Of a stretch of DNA of 64,000 nucleotides, positions 28,401-38,129 are shown one piece after another. The translations under genes and the position numbers were made by a program. This stretch comes from Auanema rhodensis (Eukaryota; Nematoda; Chromadorea; Rhabditida; Rhabditidae), in contig OZ059899.1 in NCBI GenBank assembly GCA_964057225.1, positions 1,178,001 through 1,242,000 of the forward strand, written 5' to 3'. The notes under the pieces were generated by a model. The model had not been told where the DNA came from. It made no database searches and saw only the letters and a list, made by a program, of their open reading frames with translations. Numbering within the stretch: the first letter of the stretch is position 1; every line of letters begins with the position of its first letter.

Positions 28401-30063
28401 CAAAATAATTCAGCAAAAAGTAGATGTTTATAGATTCCTTTTTTCAAGGCAAAGACGATGGACAATGTTATTCAACGAAAAAATTAATTCTTCAGGGTGA
28501 AAATCGAGGATATAAGTGTGAACTTATATCAGTTGATATCTCGGTGCATTTTTAAGCTAGCGCAAATCTGATAACACAGATCGACGCAGCTTAAAAATCC
28601 ACATCGAATGCACTATACTACATCGAGAAACGCTTGATACAAAAATTAGTTATGATCGTTTGAAAAATGATGCATTAGTGTATGTTGAGTTTCCATGTAC
28701 ACTCAACATTGCTTCCAAAAACATTTTAACAAAAATTTTTTCGAAAAATTTCAAAATAATTTAGCAAAAAGTAGATGTTTTTAAATTCCTTTTTTTAAGG
28801 CAAAGACGATGGACAATGTTATTCAACGAAAAAATTAATTCTTCAGGGTGAAAATCGAGAATATAAGTGTGAACTTATATCAGTTGATATCTCGGTGCAT
28901 TTTTAAGCTAGCGCAAATCTGATAACACAGATCGACGCAGCTTAAAAATCCGCATCGAATGCACTATACTACATCGAGAAACGCTTGATACAAAAATTAG
29001 TTATGATCGTTTGAAAAATGATGCATTAGTGTATGTTGAGTTTCCATGTACACTCAACATTGCTTCCAAAAACATTTTGACAAAAATTTTTTCGAAAAAT
29101 TTCAAAATAATTCAGCAAAAAGTAGATGTTTATAGATTCCTTTTTTCAAGGCAAAGACGATGGACAATGTTATTCAACGAAAAAATTAATTCTTCAGGGT
29201 GAAAATCGAGGATATAAGTGTGAACTTATATCAGTTGATATCTCGGTGCATTTTTCAGCTAGCGCAAATCTGATAACACAGATCGACGCAGCTTAAAAAT
29301 CCGCATCGAATGCACTATACTACATCAAGAAACGCTTGATACAAAAATTAGTTATGATCGTTTGAAAAATGATGCATTAGTGTATGTTGAGTTTCTATGT
29401 ACACTCAACATTGCTTCCAAAAACATTTTGACAAAAATTTTTTCGAAAAATTTCAAAATAATTTAGCAAAAAGTAGATGTTTTTAAATTCCTTTTTTTAA
29501 GGCGAAGACGATGGACAATGTTATTTAACGAAAAAATTAATTCTTCAGGGTGAAAATCGAGAATATAAGTGTGAACTTATATCAGTTGATATCTCGGTGC
29601 ATTTTTAAGCTAGCGCAAATCTGATAACACAGATCGACGCAGCTTAAAAATCCGCATCGAATGCACTATACTACATTGAGAAACGCTTAATACAAAAATT
29701 AGTTATGATCGTTTGAAAAATGATGGATTAGTGTATGTTGAGTTTCCATGTACACTCAACATTGCTTCCAAAAACATTTTGACAAAAATTTTTTCGAAAA
29801 ATTTCAAAATAATTCAGCAAAAAGTAGATGTTTATAGATTCCTTTTTTCAAGGCAAAGACGATGGACAATGTTATTCAACGAAAAAATTAATTCTTCAGG
29901 GTGAAAATCGAGAATATAAGTGTGAACTTATATCAGTTGATATCTCGGTGCATTTTTAAGCTAGCGCAAATCTGATAACACAGATCGACGCAGCTTAAAA
30001 ATCCGCATCGAATGCACTATACTACATTGAGAAACGCTTAATACAAAAATTAGTTATGATCGT
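25500..30063 (+). repeat. 13-mer higher-order repeat, copy 2 (4,564 bp)
   Basis: This carries every private marker of the preceding unit in the same order (for example CTTATAACAG at about 25,718, CCACATCG at 28,598, TTTTAACAAAA at 28,725, CAGCTAGC at 29,256, GGCGAAG at 29,501, GATGGATTAG at 29,723). I saw no difference. It ends at 30063; the next monomer, at 30064, lacks CTTATAACAG, so there is no third copy. Either the duplication is very recent or it is an assembly duplication. Confidence 0.97.
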
Positions 30064-32167
30064 TTGAAAAATGATGCATTAGTGTATGTTGAGTTTCCAT
30101 GTACACTCAACATTGCTTCCAAAAACATTTTGACAAAAATTTTTTCGAAAAATTTCAAAATAATTCAGCAAAAAGTAGATGTTTATAGATTCCTTTTTTC
30201 AAGGCAAAGACGATGGACAATGTTATTCAACGAAAAAATTAATTCTTCAGGGTGAAAATCGAGGATATAAGTGTGAACTTATATCAGTTGATATCTCGGT
30301 GCATTTTTAAGCTAGCGCAAATCTGATAACACAGATCGACGCAGCTTAAAAATCCGCATCGAATGCACTATACTACATTGAGAAACGCTTAATACAAAAA
30401 TTAGTTATGATCGTTTGAAAAATGATGCATTAGTGTATGTTGAGTTTCCATGTACACTCAACATTGCTTCCAAAAACATTTTGACAAAAATTTTTTCGAA
30501 AAATTTCAAAATAATTCAGCAAAAAGTAGATGTTTATAGATTCCTTTTTTCAAGGCAAAGACGATGGACAATGTTATTCAACGAAAAAATTAATTCTTCA
30601 GGGTGAAAATCGAGGATATAAGTGTGAACTTATATCAGTTGATATCTCGGTGCATTTTTAAGCTAGCGCAAATCTGATAACACAGATCGACGCAGCTTAA
30701 AAATCCGCATCGAAGCACTATACTACATCGAGAAACGCTTGATACAAAAATTAGTTATGATCGTTTGAAAAATGATGCATTAGTGTATGTTGAGTTTCCA
30801 TGTACACTCAACATTGCTTCCAAAAACATTTTGACAAAAATTTTTTCGAAAAATTTCAAAATAATTTAGCAGAAAGTAGATGTTTTTAGATTCCATTTTT
30901 CAAGGCAAAGACGATAGACAATGTTATTCAACGAAAAAATTAATTCTTCAGGGTGAAAATCGAGAATATAAGTGTGAACTTATATCAGTTGATATCTCGG
31001 TGCATTTTTAAGCTAGCGCAAATCTGATAACACAGATCGACGCAGCTTAAAAATCCGCATCGAATGCACTATACTACATTGAGAAACGCTTAATACAAAA
31101 ATTAGTTATGATCGTTTGAAAAATGATGCATTAGTGTATGTTGAGTTTCCATGTACACTCAACATTGCTTCCAAAAACATTTTGACAAAAATTTTTTCGA
31201 AAAATTTCAAAATAATTCAGCAAAAAGTAGATGTTTATAGATTCCTTTTTTCAAGGCAAAGACGATGGACAATGTTATTCAACGAAAAAATTAATTCTTC
31301 AGGGTGAAAATCGAGGATATAAGTGTGAACTTATATCAGTTGATATCTCGGTGCATTTTTAAGCTAGCGCAAATCTGATAACACAGATCGACGCAGCTTA
31401 AAAATCCGCATCGAATGCACTATACTACATTGAGAAACGCTTAATACAAAAATTAGTTATGATCGTTTGAAAAATGATGCATTAGTGTATGTTGAGTTTC
31501 CATGTACACTCAACATTGCTTCCAAAAACATTTTGACAAAAATTTTTTCGAAAAATTTCAAAATAATTCAGCAAAAAGTAGATGTTTATAGATTCCTTTT
31601 TTCAAGGCAAAGACGATGGACAATGTTATTCAACGAAAAAATTAATTCTTCAGGGTGAAAATCGAGGATATAAGTGTGAACTTATATCAGTTGATATCTC
31701 GGTGCATTTTTAAGCTAGCGCAAATCTGATAACACAGATCGACGCAGCTTAAAAATCCGCATCGAAGCACTATACTACATCGAGAAACGCTTGATACAAA
31801 AATTAGTTATGATCGTTTGAAAAATGATGCATTAGTGTATGTTGAGTTTCCATGTACACTCAACATTGCTTCCAAAAACATTTTGACAAAAATTTTTTCG
31901 AAAAATTTCAAAATAATTCAGCAAAACGTAGATGTTTATAGATTCCTTTTTTCAAGGCAAAGACGATAGACAATGTTATTCAACGAAAAAATTAATTCTT
32001 CAGGGTGAAAATCGAGAATATAAGTGTGAACTTATATCAGTTGATATCTCGGTGCATTTTTAAGCTAGCGCAAATCTGATAACACAGATCGACGCAGCTT
32101 AAAAATCCGCATCGAATGCACTATACTACATTGAGAAACGCTTGATACAAAAATTAGTTATGATCGT
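30064..32167 (+). repeat. 3-mer duplication (1,052 bp x 2)
   Basis: 30064-31115 and 31116-32167 each hold B, then a 350-bp B lacking T (CATCGAAGCACTA), then a repeat with GATAGAC and GAGAATAT. The third monomers differ at the 5' side: 30765 is A-type with AGCAGAAAG, while 31817 is B-type with CAAAACGTAG yet keeps GATAGAC, which suggests it is mosaic. The CATCGAAGCAC deletion first appears here. Confidence 0.85.
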
Positions 32168-33920
32168 TTGAAAAATGATGCATTAGTGTATGTTGAGTTT
32201 CCATGTACACTCAACATTGCTTCCAAAAACATTTTGACAAAAATTTTTTCGAAAAATTTCAAAATAATTCAGCAAAACGTAGATGTTTATAGATTCCTTT
32301 TTTCAAGGCAAAGACGATGGACAATGTTATTCAACGAAAAAATTAATTCTTCAGGGTGAAAATCGAGAATATAAGTGTGAACTTATATCAGTTGATATCT
32401 CGGTGCATTTTTAAGCTAGCGCAAATCTGATAACACAGATCGACGCAGCTTAAAAATCCGCATCGAATGCACTATACTACATCAAGAAACGCTTGATACA
32501 AAAATTAGTTATGATCGTTTGAAAAATGATGCATTAGTGTATGTTGAGTTTCCATGTACACTCAACATTGCTTCCAAAAACATTTTGACAAAAATTTTTT
32601 GAAAAATTTCAAAATAATTTAGCAAAAAGTAGATGTTTTTAGATTCCATTTTTCAAGGCAAAGACGATAGACAATGTTATTCAACGAAAAAATTAATTCT
32701 TCAGGGTGAAAATCGAGAATATAAGTGTGAACTTATATCAGTTGATATCTCGGTGCATTTTTAAGCTAGCGCAAATCTGATAACACAGATCGACGCAGCT
32801 TAAAAATCCGCATCGAATGCACTATACTACATTGAGAAACGCTTAATACAAAAATTAGTTATGATCGTTTGAAAAATGATGCATTAGTGTATGTTGAGTT
32901 TCCATGTACACTCAACATTGCTTCCAAAAACATTTTGACAAAAATTTTTTCGAAAAATTTCAAAATAATTCAGCAAAAAGTAGATGTTTATAGATTCCTT
33001 TTTTCAAGGCAAAGACGATGGACAATGTTATTCAACGAAAAAATTAATTCTTCAGGGTGAAAATCGAGGATATAAGTGTGAACTTATATCAGTTGATATC
33101 TCGGTGCATTTTTAAGCTAGCGCAAATCTGATAACACAGATCGACGCAGCTTAAAAATCCGCATCGAATGCACAATACTACATTGAGAAACGCTCAATAC
33201 AAAAATTAGTTATGATCGTTTGAAAAATGATGCATTAGTGTATGTTGAGTTTCCATGTACACTCAACATTGCTTCCAAAAACATTTTGACAAAAATTTTT
33301 TCGAAAAATTTCAAAATAATTCAGCAAAAAGTAGATGTTTATAGATTCCTTTTTTCAAGGCAAAGACGATGGACAATGTTATTCAACGAAAAAATTAATT
33401 CTTCAGGGTGAAAATCGAGGATATAAGTGTGAACTTATATCAGTTGATATCTCGGTGCATTTTTAAGCTAGCGCAAATCTGATAACACAGATCGACGCAG
33501 CTTAAAAATCCGCATCGAATGCACTATACTACATTGAGAAACGCTTAAAACAAAAATTAGTTATGATCGTTTGAAAAATGATGCATTAGTGTATGTTGAG
33601 TTTCCATGTACACTCAACATTGCTTCCAAAAACATTTTGACAAAAATTTTTTCGAAAAATTTCAAAATAATTCAGCAAAAAGTAGATGTTTATAGATTCC
33701 TTTTTTCAAGGCAAAGACGATGGACAATGTTATTCAACGAAAAAATTAATTCTTCAGGGTGAAAATCGAGGATATAAGTGTGAACTTATATCAGTTGATA
33801 TCTCGGTGCATTTTTAAGCTAGCGCAAATCTGATAACACAGATCGACGCAGCTTAAAAATCCGCATCGAAGCACTATACTACATCGAGAAACGCTTGATA
33901 CAAAAATTAGTTATGATCGT
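32168..33920 (+). repeat. Transitional block of five monomers
   Basis: This holds B with AAAACGTAG, A, B, B and a 350-bp B with CATCGAAGCAC. The A repeat at 32519 has lost C from TTTTTTCGAAAAA and is 350 bp. The monomer at 32869 has CACAATAC and the only ATTGAG/CTCAAT stem in the window (about 33,182). The repeat at 33220 ends CGCTTAAAACAAA. The A-B-B order with the GAAGCAC end resembles the preceding 3-mers with one B added. Confidence 0.8.
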
Positions 33921-36900
33921 TTGAAAAATGATGCATTAGTGTATGTTGAGTTTCCATGTACACTCAACATTGCTTCCAAAAACATTTTGACAAAAATTTT
34001 TTCGAAAAATTTCAAAATAATTCAGCAAAACGTAGATGTTTATAGATTCCTTTTTTCAAGGCAAAGACGATGGACAATGTTATTCGACGAAAAAATTAAT
34101 TCTTCAGGGTGAAAATCGAGGATATAAGTGTGAACTTATATCAGTTGATATCTCGGTGCATTTTTAAGCTAGCGCAAATCTGATAACACAGATCGACGCA
34201 GCTTAAAAATCCGCATCGAATGCACTATACTACATCGAGAAACGCTTGATACAAAAATTAGTTATGATCGTTTGAAAAATGATGCATTAGTGTATGTTGA
34301 GTTTCCATGTACACTCAACATTGCTTCCAAAAACATTTTGACAAAAATTTTTTCGAAAAATTTCAAAATAATTTAGCAAAAAGTAGATGTTTTTAGATTC
34401 CATTTTTCAAGGCAAAGACGATAGACAATGTTATTCAACGAAAAAATTAATTCTTCAGGGTGAAAATCGAGGATATAAGTGTGAACTTATATCAGTTGAT
34501 ATCTCGGTGCATTTTTAAGCTAGCGCAAATCTGATAACACAGATCGACGCAGCTTAAAAATCCGCATCGAATGCACTATACTACATCAAGAAACGCTTGA
34601 TACAAAAATTAGTTATGATCGTTTGAAAAATGATGCATTAGTGTATGTTGAGTTTCCATGTACACTCAACATTGCTTCCAAAAACATTTTGACAAAAATT
34701 TTTTCGAAAAATTTCAAAATAATTCAGCAAAAAGTAGATGTTTATAGATTCCTTTTTTCAAGGCAAAGACGATGGACAATGTTATTCAACGAAAAAATTA
34801 ATTCTTCAGGGTGAAAATCGAGGATATAAGTGTGAACTTATATCAGTTGATATCTCGGTGCATTTTTAAGCTAGCGCAAATCTGATAACACAGATCGACG
34901 CAGCTTAAAAATCCGCATCGAAGCACTATACTACATCGAGAAACGCTTGATACAAAAATTAGTTATGATCGTTTGAAAAATGATGCATTAGTGTATGTTG
35001 AGTTTCCATGTACACTCAACATTGCTTCCAAAAACATTTTGACAAAAATTTTTTCGAAAAATTTCAAAATAATTCAGCAAAACGTAGATGTTTATAGATT
35101 CCTTTTTTCAAGGCAAAGACGATGGACAATGTTATTCGACGAAAAAATTAATTCTTCAGGGTGAAAATCGAGGATATAAGTGTGAACTTATATCAGTTGA
35201 TATCTCGGTGCATTTTTAAGCTAGCGCAAATCTGATAACACAGATCGACGCAGCTTAAAAATCCGCATCGAATGCACTATACTACATCGAGAAACGCTTG
35301 ATACAAAAATTAGTTATGATCGTTTGAAAAATGATGCATTAGTGTATGTTGAGTTTCCATGTACACTCAACATTGCTTCCAAAAACATTTTGACAAAAAT
35401 TTTTTCGAAAAATTTCAAAATAATTTAGCAAAAAGTAGATGTTTTTAGATTCCATTTTTCAAGGCAAAGACGATAGACAATGTTATTCAACGAAAAAATT
35501 AATTCTTCAGGGTGAAAATCGAGGATATAAGTGTGAACTTATATCAGTTGATATCTCGGTGCATTTTTAAGCTAGCGCAAATCTGATAACACAGATCGAC
35601 GCAGCTTAAAAATCCGCATCGAATGCACTATACTACATCAAGAAACGATTGATACAAAAATTAGTTATGATCGTTTGAAAAATGATGCATTAGTGTATGT
35701 TGAGTTTCCATGTACACTCAACATTGCTTCCAAAAACATTTTGACAAAAATTTTTTCGAAAAATTTCAAAATAATTTAGCAAAAAGTAGATGTTTTTAGA
35801 TTCCATTTTTCAAGGCAAAGACGATAGACAATGTTATTCAACGAAAAAATTAATTCTTCAGGGTGAAAATCGAGGATATAAGTGTGAACTTATATCAGTT
35901 GATATCTCGGTGCATTTTTAAGCTAGCGCAAATCTGATAACACAGATCGACGCAGCTTAAAAATCCGCATCGAATGCACTATACTACATCAAGAAACGCT
36001 TGATACAAAAATTAGTTATGATCGTTTGAAAAATGATGCATTAGTGTATGTTGAGTTTCCATGTACACTCAACATTGCTTCCAAAAACATTTTGACAAAA
36101 ATTTTTTCGAAAAATTTCAAAATAATTCAGCAAAAAGTAGATGTTTATAGATTCCTTTTTTCAAGGCAAAGACGATGGACAATGTTATTCAACGAAAAAA
36201 TTAATTCTTCAGGGTGAAAATCGAGAATATAAGTGTGAACTTATATCAGTTGATATCTCGGTGCATTTTTAAGCTAGCGCAAATCTGATAACACAGATCG
36301 ACGCAGCTTAAAAATCCGCATCGAATGCACTATACTACATCAAGAAACGCTTGATACAAAAATTAGTTATGATCGTTTGAAAAATGATGCATTAGTGTAT
36401 GTTGAGTTTCCATGTACACTCAACATTGCTTCCAAAAACATTTTGACAAAAATTTTTTCGAAAAATTTCAAAATAATTCAGCAAAAAGTAGATGTTTATA
36501 GATTCCTTTTTTCAAGGCAAAGACGATGGACAATGTTATTCAACGAAAAAATTAATTCTTCAGGGTGAAAATCGAGAATATAAGTGTGAACTTATATCAG
36601 TTGATATCTCGGTGCATTTTTAAGCTAGCGCAAATCTGATAACACAGATCGACGCAGCTTAAAAATCCGCATCGAATGCACTATACTACATCGAGAAACG
36701 CTTGATACAAAAATTAGTTATGATCGTTTGAAAAATGATGCATTAGTGTATGTTGAGTTTCCATGTACACTCAACATTGCTTCCAAAAACATTTTGACAA
36801 AAATTTTTTCGAAAAATTTCAAAATAATTCAGCAAAAAGTAGATGTTTATAGATTCCTTTTTTCAAGGCAAAGACGATGGACAATGTTATTCAACGAAAA

Positions 36901-37077
36901 AATTAATTCTTCAGGGTGAAAATCGAGGATATAAGTGTGAACTTATATCAGTTGATATCTCGGTGCATTTTTAAGCTAGCGCAAATCTGATAACACAGAT
37001 CGACGCAGCTTAAAAATCCGCATCGAAGCACTATACTACATCGAGAAACGCTTGATACAAAAATTAGTTATGATCGT
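33921..37077 (+). repeat. 9-mer higher-order repeat, copy 1 (3,157 bp)
   Basis: Order: DEK-type B (AAAACGTAG and TTCGACGAAA), A, 350-bp B, DEK, A, A, B, B, 350-bp B. The first three and the next two monomers are themselves near-copies, so the unit grew from a DEK-A-B 3-mer. A private change, CGATTGAT in the right stem arm at about 35,648, is absent from copy 2. Confidence 0.9.
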
Positions 37078-37450
37078 TTGAAAAATGATGCATTAGTGTA
37101 TGTTGAGTTTCCATGTACACTCAACATTGCTTCCAAAAACATTTTGACAAAAATTTTTTCGAAAAATTTCAAAATAATTCAGCAAAACGTAGATGTTTAT
37201 AGATTCCTTTTTTCAAGGCAAAGACGATGGACAATGTTATTCGACGAAAAAATTAATTCTTCAGGGTGAAAATCGAGGATATAAGTGTGAACTTATATCA
37301 GTTGATATCTCGGTGCATTTTTAAGCTAGCGCAAATCTGATAACACAGATCGACGCAGCTTAAAAATCCGCATCGAATGCACTATACTACATCGAGAAAC
37401 GCTTGATACAAAAATTAGTTATGATCGTTTGAAAAATGATGCATTAGTGT

Positions 37451-37478
37451 ATGTTGAGTTTCCATGTACACTCAACAT
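37451..37478. other. Inverted repeat 1, 9-bp arms, 10-nt spacer
   Basis: ATGTTGAGT and ACTCAACAT are exact reverse complements separated by TTCCATGTAC. The arms are intact in essentially every monomer. Changes seen fall in the spacer or beside it: TTCCC for TTTCC in a subset between 6.9 and 27.7 kb, and TTTCTATG at about 24,830 and 29,394. A dimeric protein site or a small cruciform are both possible; neither is shown. Confidence 0.85.
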
Positions 37479-37505
37479 TGCTTCCAAAAACATTTTGACA
37501 AAAAT

Positions 37506-37517
37506 TTTTTCGAAAAA
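37506..37517. other. A/T-tract palindrome centred on TTCGAA
   Basis: TTTTTCGAAAAA is a perfect 12-bp palindrome within a longer run of A and T tracts (AAAAATTTTTT before, AAAAATTT after). Phased A/T tracts of this kind are a known cause of intrinsic DNA curvature and could help position nucleosomes; curvature here is inference. Three monomers (about 32,600, 44,879 and 55,406) have lost the central C and so the palindrome. Confidence 0.8.
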
Positions 37518-37590
37518 TTTCAAAATAATTTAGCAAAAAGTAGATGTTTTTAGATTCCATTTTTCAAGGCAAAGACGATAGACAATGTTA

Positions 37591-37600
37591 TTCAACGAAA
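37591..37600 (-). other. TTTCGTTGAA motif (partial CENP-B-box resemblance)
   Basis: The minus strand reads TTTCGTTGAATAACATTG. The first part resembles the 5' half of the mammalian CENP-B box (TTCGTTGGAA), but the second essential CGGG block is absent. Some subfamilies break it further: TTCAACAAAA removes the CpG, and TTCGACGAAA changes the core. I record the position because it is the only recognisable centromere-like string; I do not claim binding. Confidence 0.2.
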
Positions 37601-37624
37601 AAATTAATTCTTCAGGGTGAAAAT

Positions 37625-37663
37625 CGAGGATATAAGTGTGAACTTATATCAGTTGATATCTCG
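37625..37663. other. Hairpin 2: GATATAAGT-gtga-ACTTATATC plus outer CGAG/CTCG
   Basis: GATATAAGT (37629-37637) and ACTTATATC (37642-37650) pair perfectly around a GTGA loop. An alternative outer pairing joins CGAG-g-ATAT (from 37625) with ATATCTCG (37656-37663), leaving one bulged base. That base is the common G/A polymorphism of the array (GAGGATAT or GAGAATAT); A weakens the base of the inner stem by one pair and leaves the outer pairing unchanged. A group of five repeats (starting at 21287, 22692, 25851, 27256 and nearby) has CGGAGATAT instead. Confidence 0.75.
37655..37660. other. GATATC palindrome (diagnostic restriction site)
   Basis: GATATC occurs once per monomer here and appears invariant, so this array would be expected to give a 351-bp ladder at this site. 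Its right half also forms part of the outer arm of the neighbouring dyad. Confidence 0.8.
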
Positions 37664-37667
37664 GTGC

Positions 37668-37718
37668 ATTTTTAAGCTAGCGCAAATCTGATAACACAGA
37701 TCGACGCAGCTTAAAAAT
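37668..37718. other. Hairpin 3: 51-nt long imperfect hairpin
   Basis: ATTTTTAAGCT (37668-37678) pairs with AGCTTAAAAAT (37708-37718). Inside, after one bulged A, GCG pairs with CGC, then a 3x3 internal loop (CAA/CGA), then ATCTG pairs with CAGAT around the loop ATAACA. That is 19 base pairs in a 51-nt element. A second outer pairing, GTGCAT (37664-37669) with ATGCAC (37728-37733), can extend it with an asymmetric bulge. Observed variants mostly weaken it: CTACC for CTAGC in the left 18 kb, CACC for CAGC at about 15,947 and copies, CAACTT for CAGCTT in the right third, and GGATAAC for TGATAAC in the loop flank. It does not resemble a tRNA or a hammerhead core. Confidence 0.8.
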
Positions 37719-37741
37719 CCGCATCGAATGCACTATACTAC

Positions 37742-37758
37742 ATCAAGAAACGCTTGAT
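37742..37758. other. Hairpin 4: 6-bp stem, AAACG loop, covarying arms
   Basis: ATCAAG (37742-37747) pairs with CTTGAT (37753-37758) around AAACG. Across the array the left arm is ATCAAG, ATCGAG or ATTGAG (rarely ATTGAA) and the right arm is CTTGAT, CTTAAT, CTCGAT or once CTCAAT. Combinations almost always keep six pairs if G-T wobble is allowed. All the main changes are CpG-type transitions from ATCGAG/CTCGAT. Confidence 0.8.
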
Positions 37759-38129
37759 ACAAAAATTAGTTATGATCGTTTGAAAAATGATGCATTAGTG
37801 TATGTTGAGTTTCCATGTACACTCAACATTGCTTCCAAAAACATTTTGACAAAAATTTTTTCGAAAAATTTCAAAATAATTCAGCAAAAAGTAGATGTTT
37901 ATAGATTCCTTTTTTCAAGGCAAAGACGATGGACAATGTTATTCAACGAAAAAATTAATTCTTCAGGGTGAAAATCGAGGATATAAGTGTGAACTTATAT
38001 CAGTTGATATCTCGGTGCATTTTTAAGCTAGCGCAAATCTGATAACACAGATCGACGCAGCTTAAAAATCCGCATCGAAGCACTATACTACATCGAGAAA
38101 CGCTTGATACAAAAATTAGTTATGATCGT

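Larger units (their letters stand above)
37429..37779 (+). repeat. Reference 351-bp monomer (A-type)
   Basis: This copy is close to the consensus and is used to locate sub-elements; offset 1 is the T of TTGAAAAATG. In order it holds an inverted repeat with ATGTTGAGT arms (offsets 23-50), an A/T palindrome on TTCGAA (78-89), the subfamily block (103-151), a T-rich/CpG stretch TTCAACGAAA (163-172), a short-loop hairpin (201-222), GATATC (227-232), a long imperfect hairpin (240-290), and a 6-bp hairpin (314-330). A-type marks are TAGCAAAAAG, TTTTTAGATTCCATTTTT and GATAGAC. Two in-frame TAG triplets close the frame that is open in B-type repeats. No longer internal duplication is obvious, so the monomer does not look like a recent dimer of a 175-bp unit. 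Confidence 0.95.

Noticed and set aside
37591-37600. CENP-B box
   Set aside because: Only the 5' half (minus strand TTCGTTGAA) resembles the box; the essential CGGG block is absent and some subfamilies alter the core CpG.
37601-37625. Hammerhead ribozyme core on the minus strand (CTGAAGA, from TTCTTCAG)
   Set aside because: CTGAAGA fits the first core box, but what follows does not form stem II closed by GAAA and no cleavage box is placed correctly. On the plus strand only CTGATAA is present.
37429-37779. Monomer as an ancient dimer of a 175-bp unit
   Set aside because: Comparing the two halves by eye gives no alignment beyond shared A/T runs.
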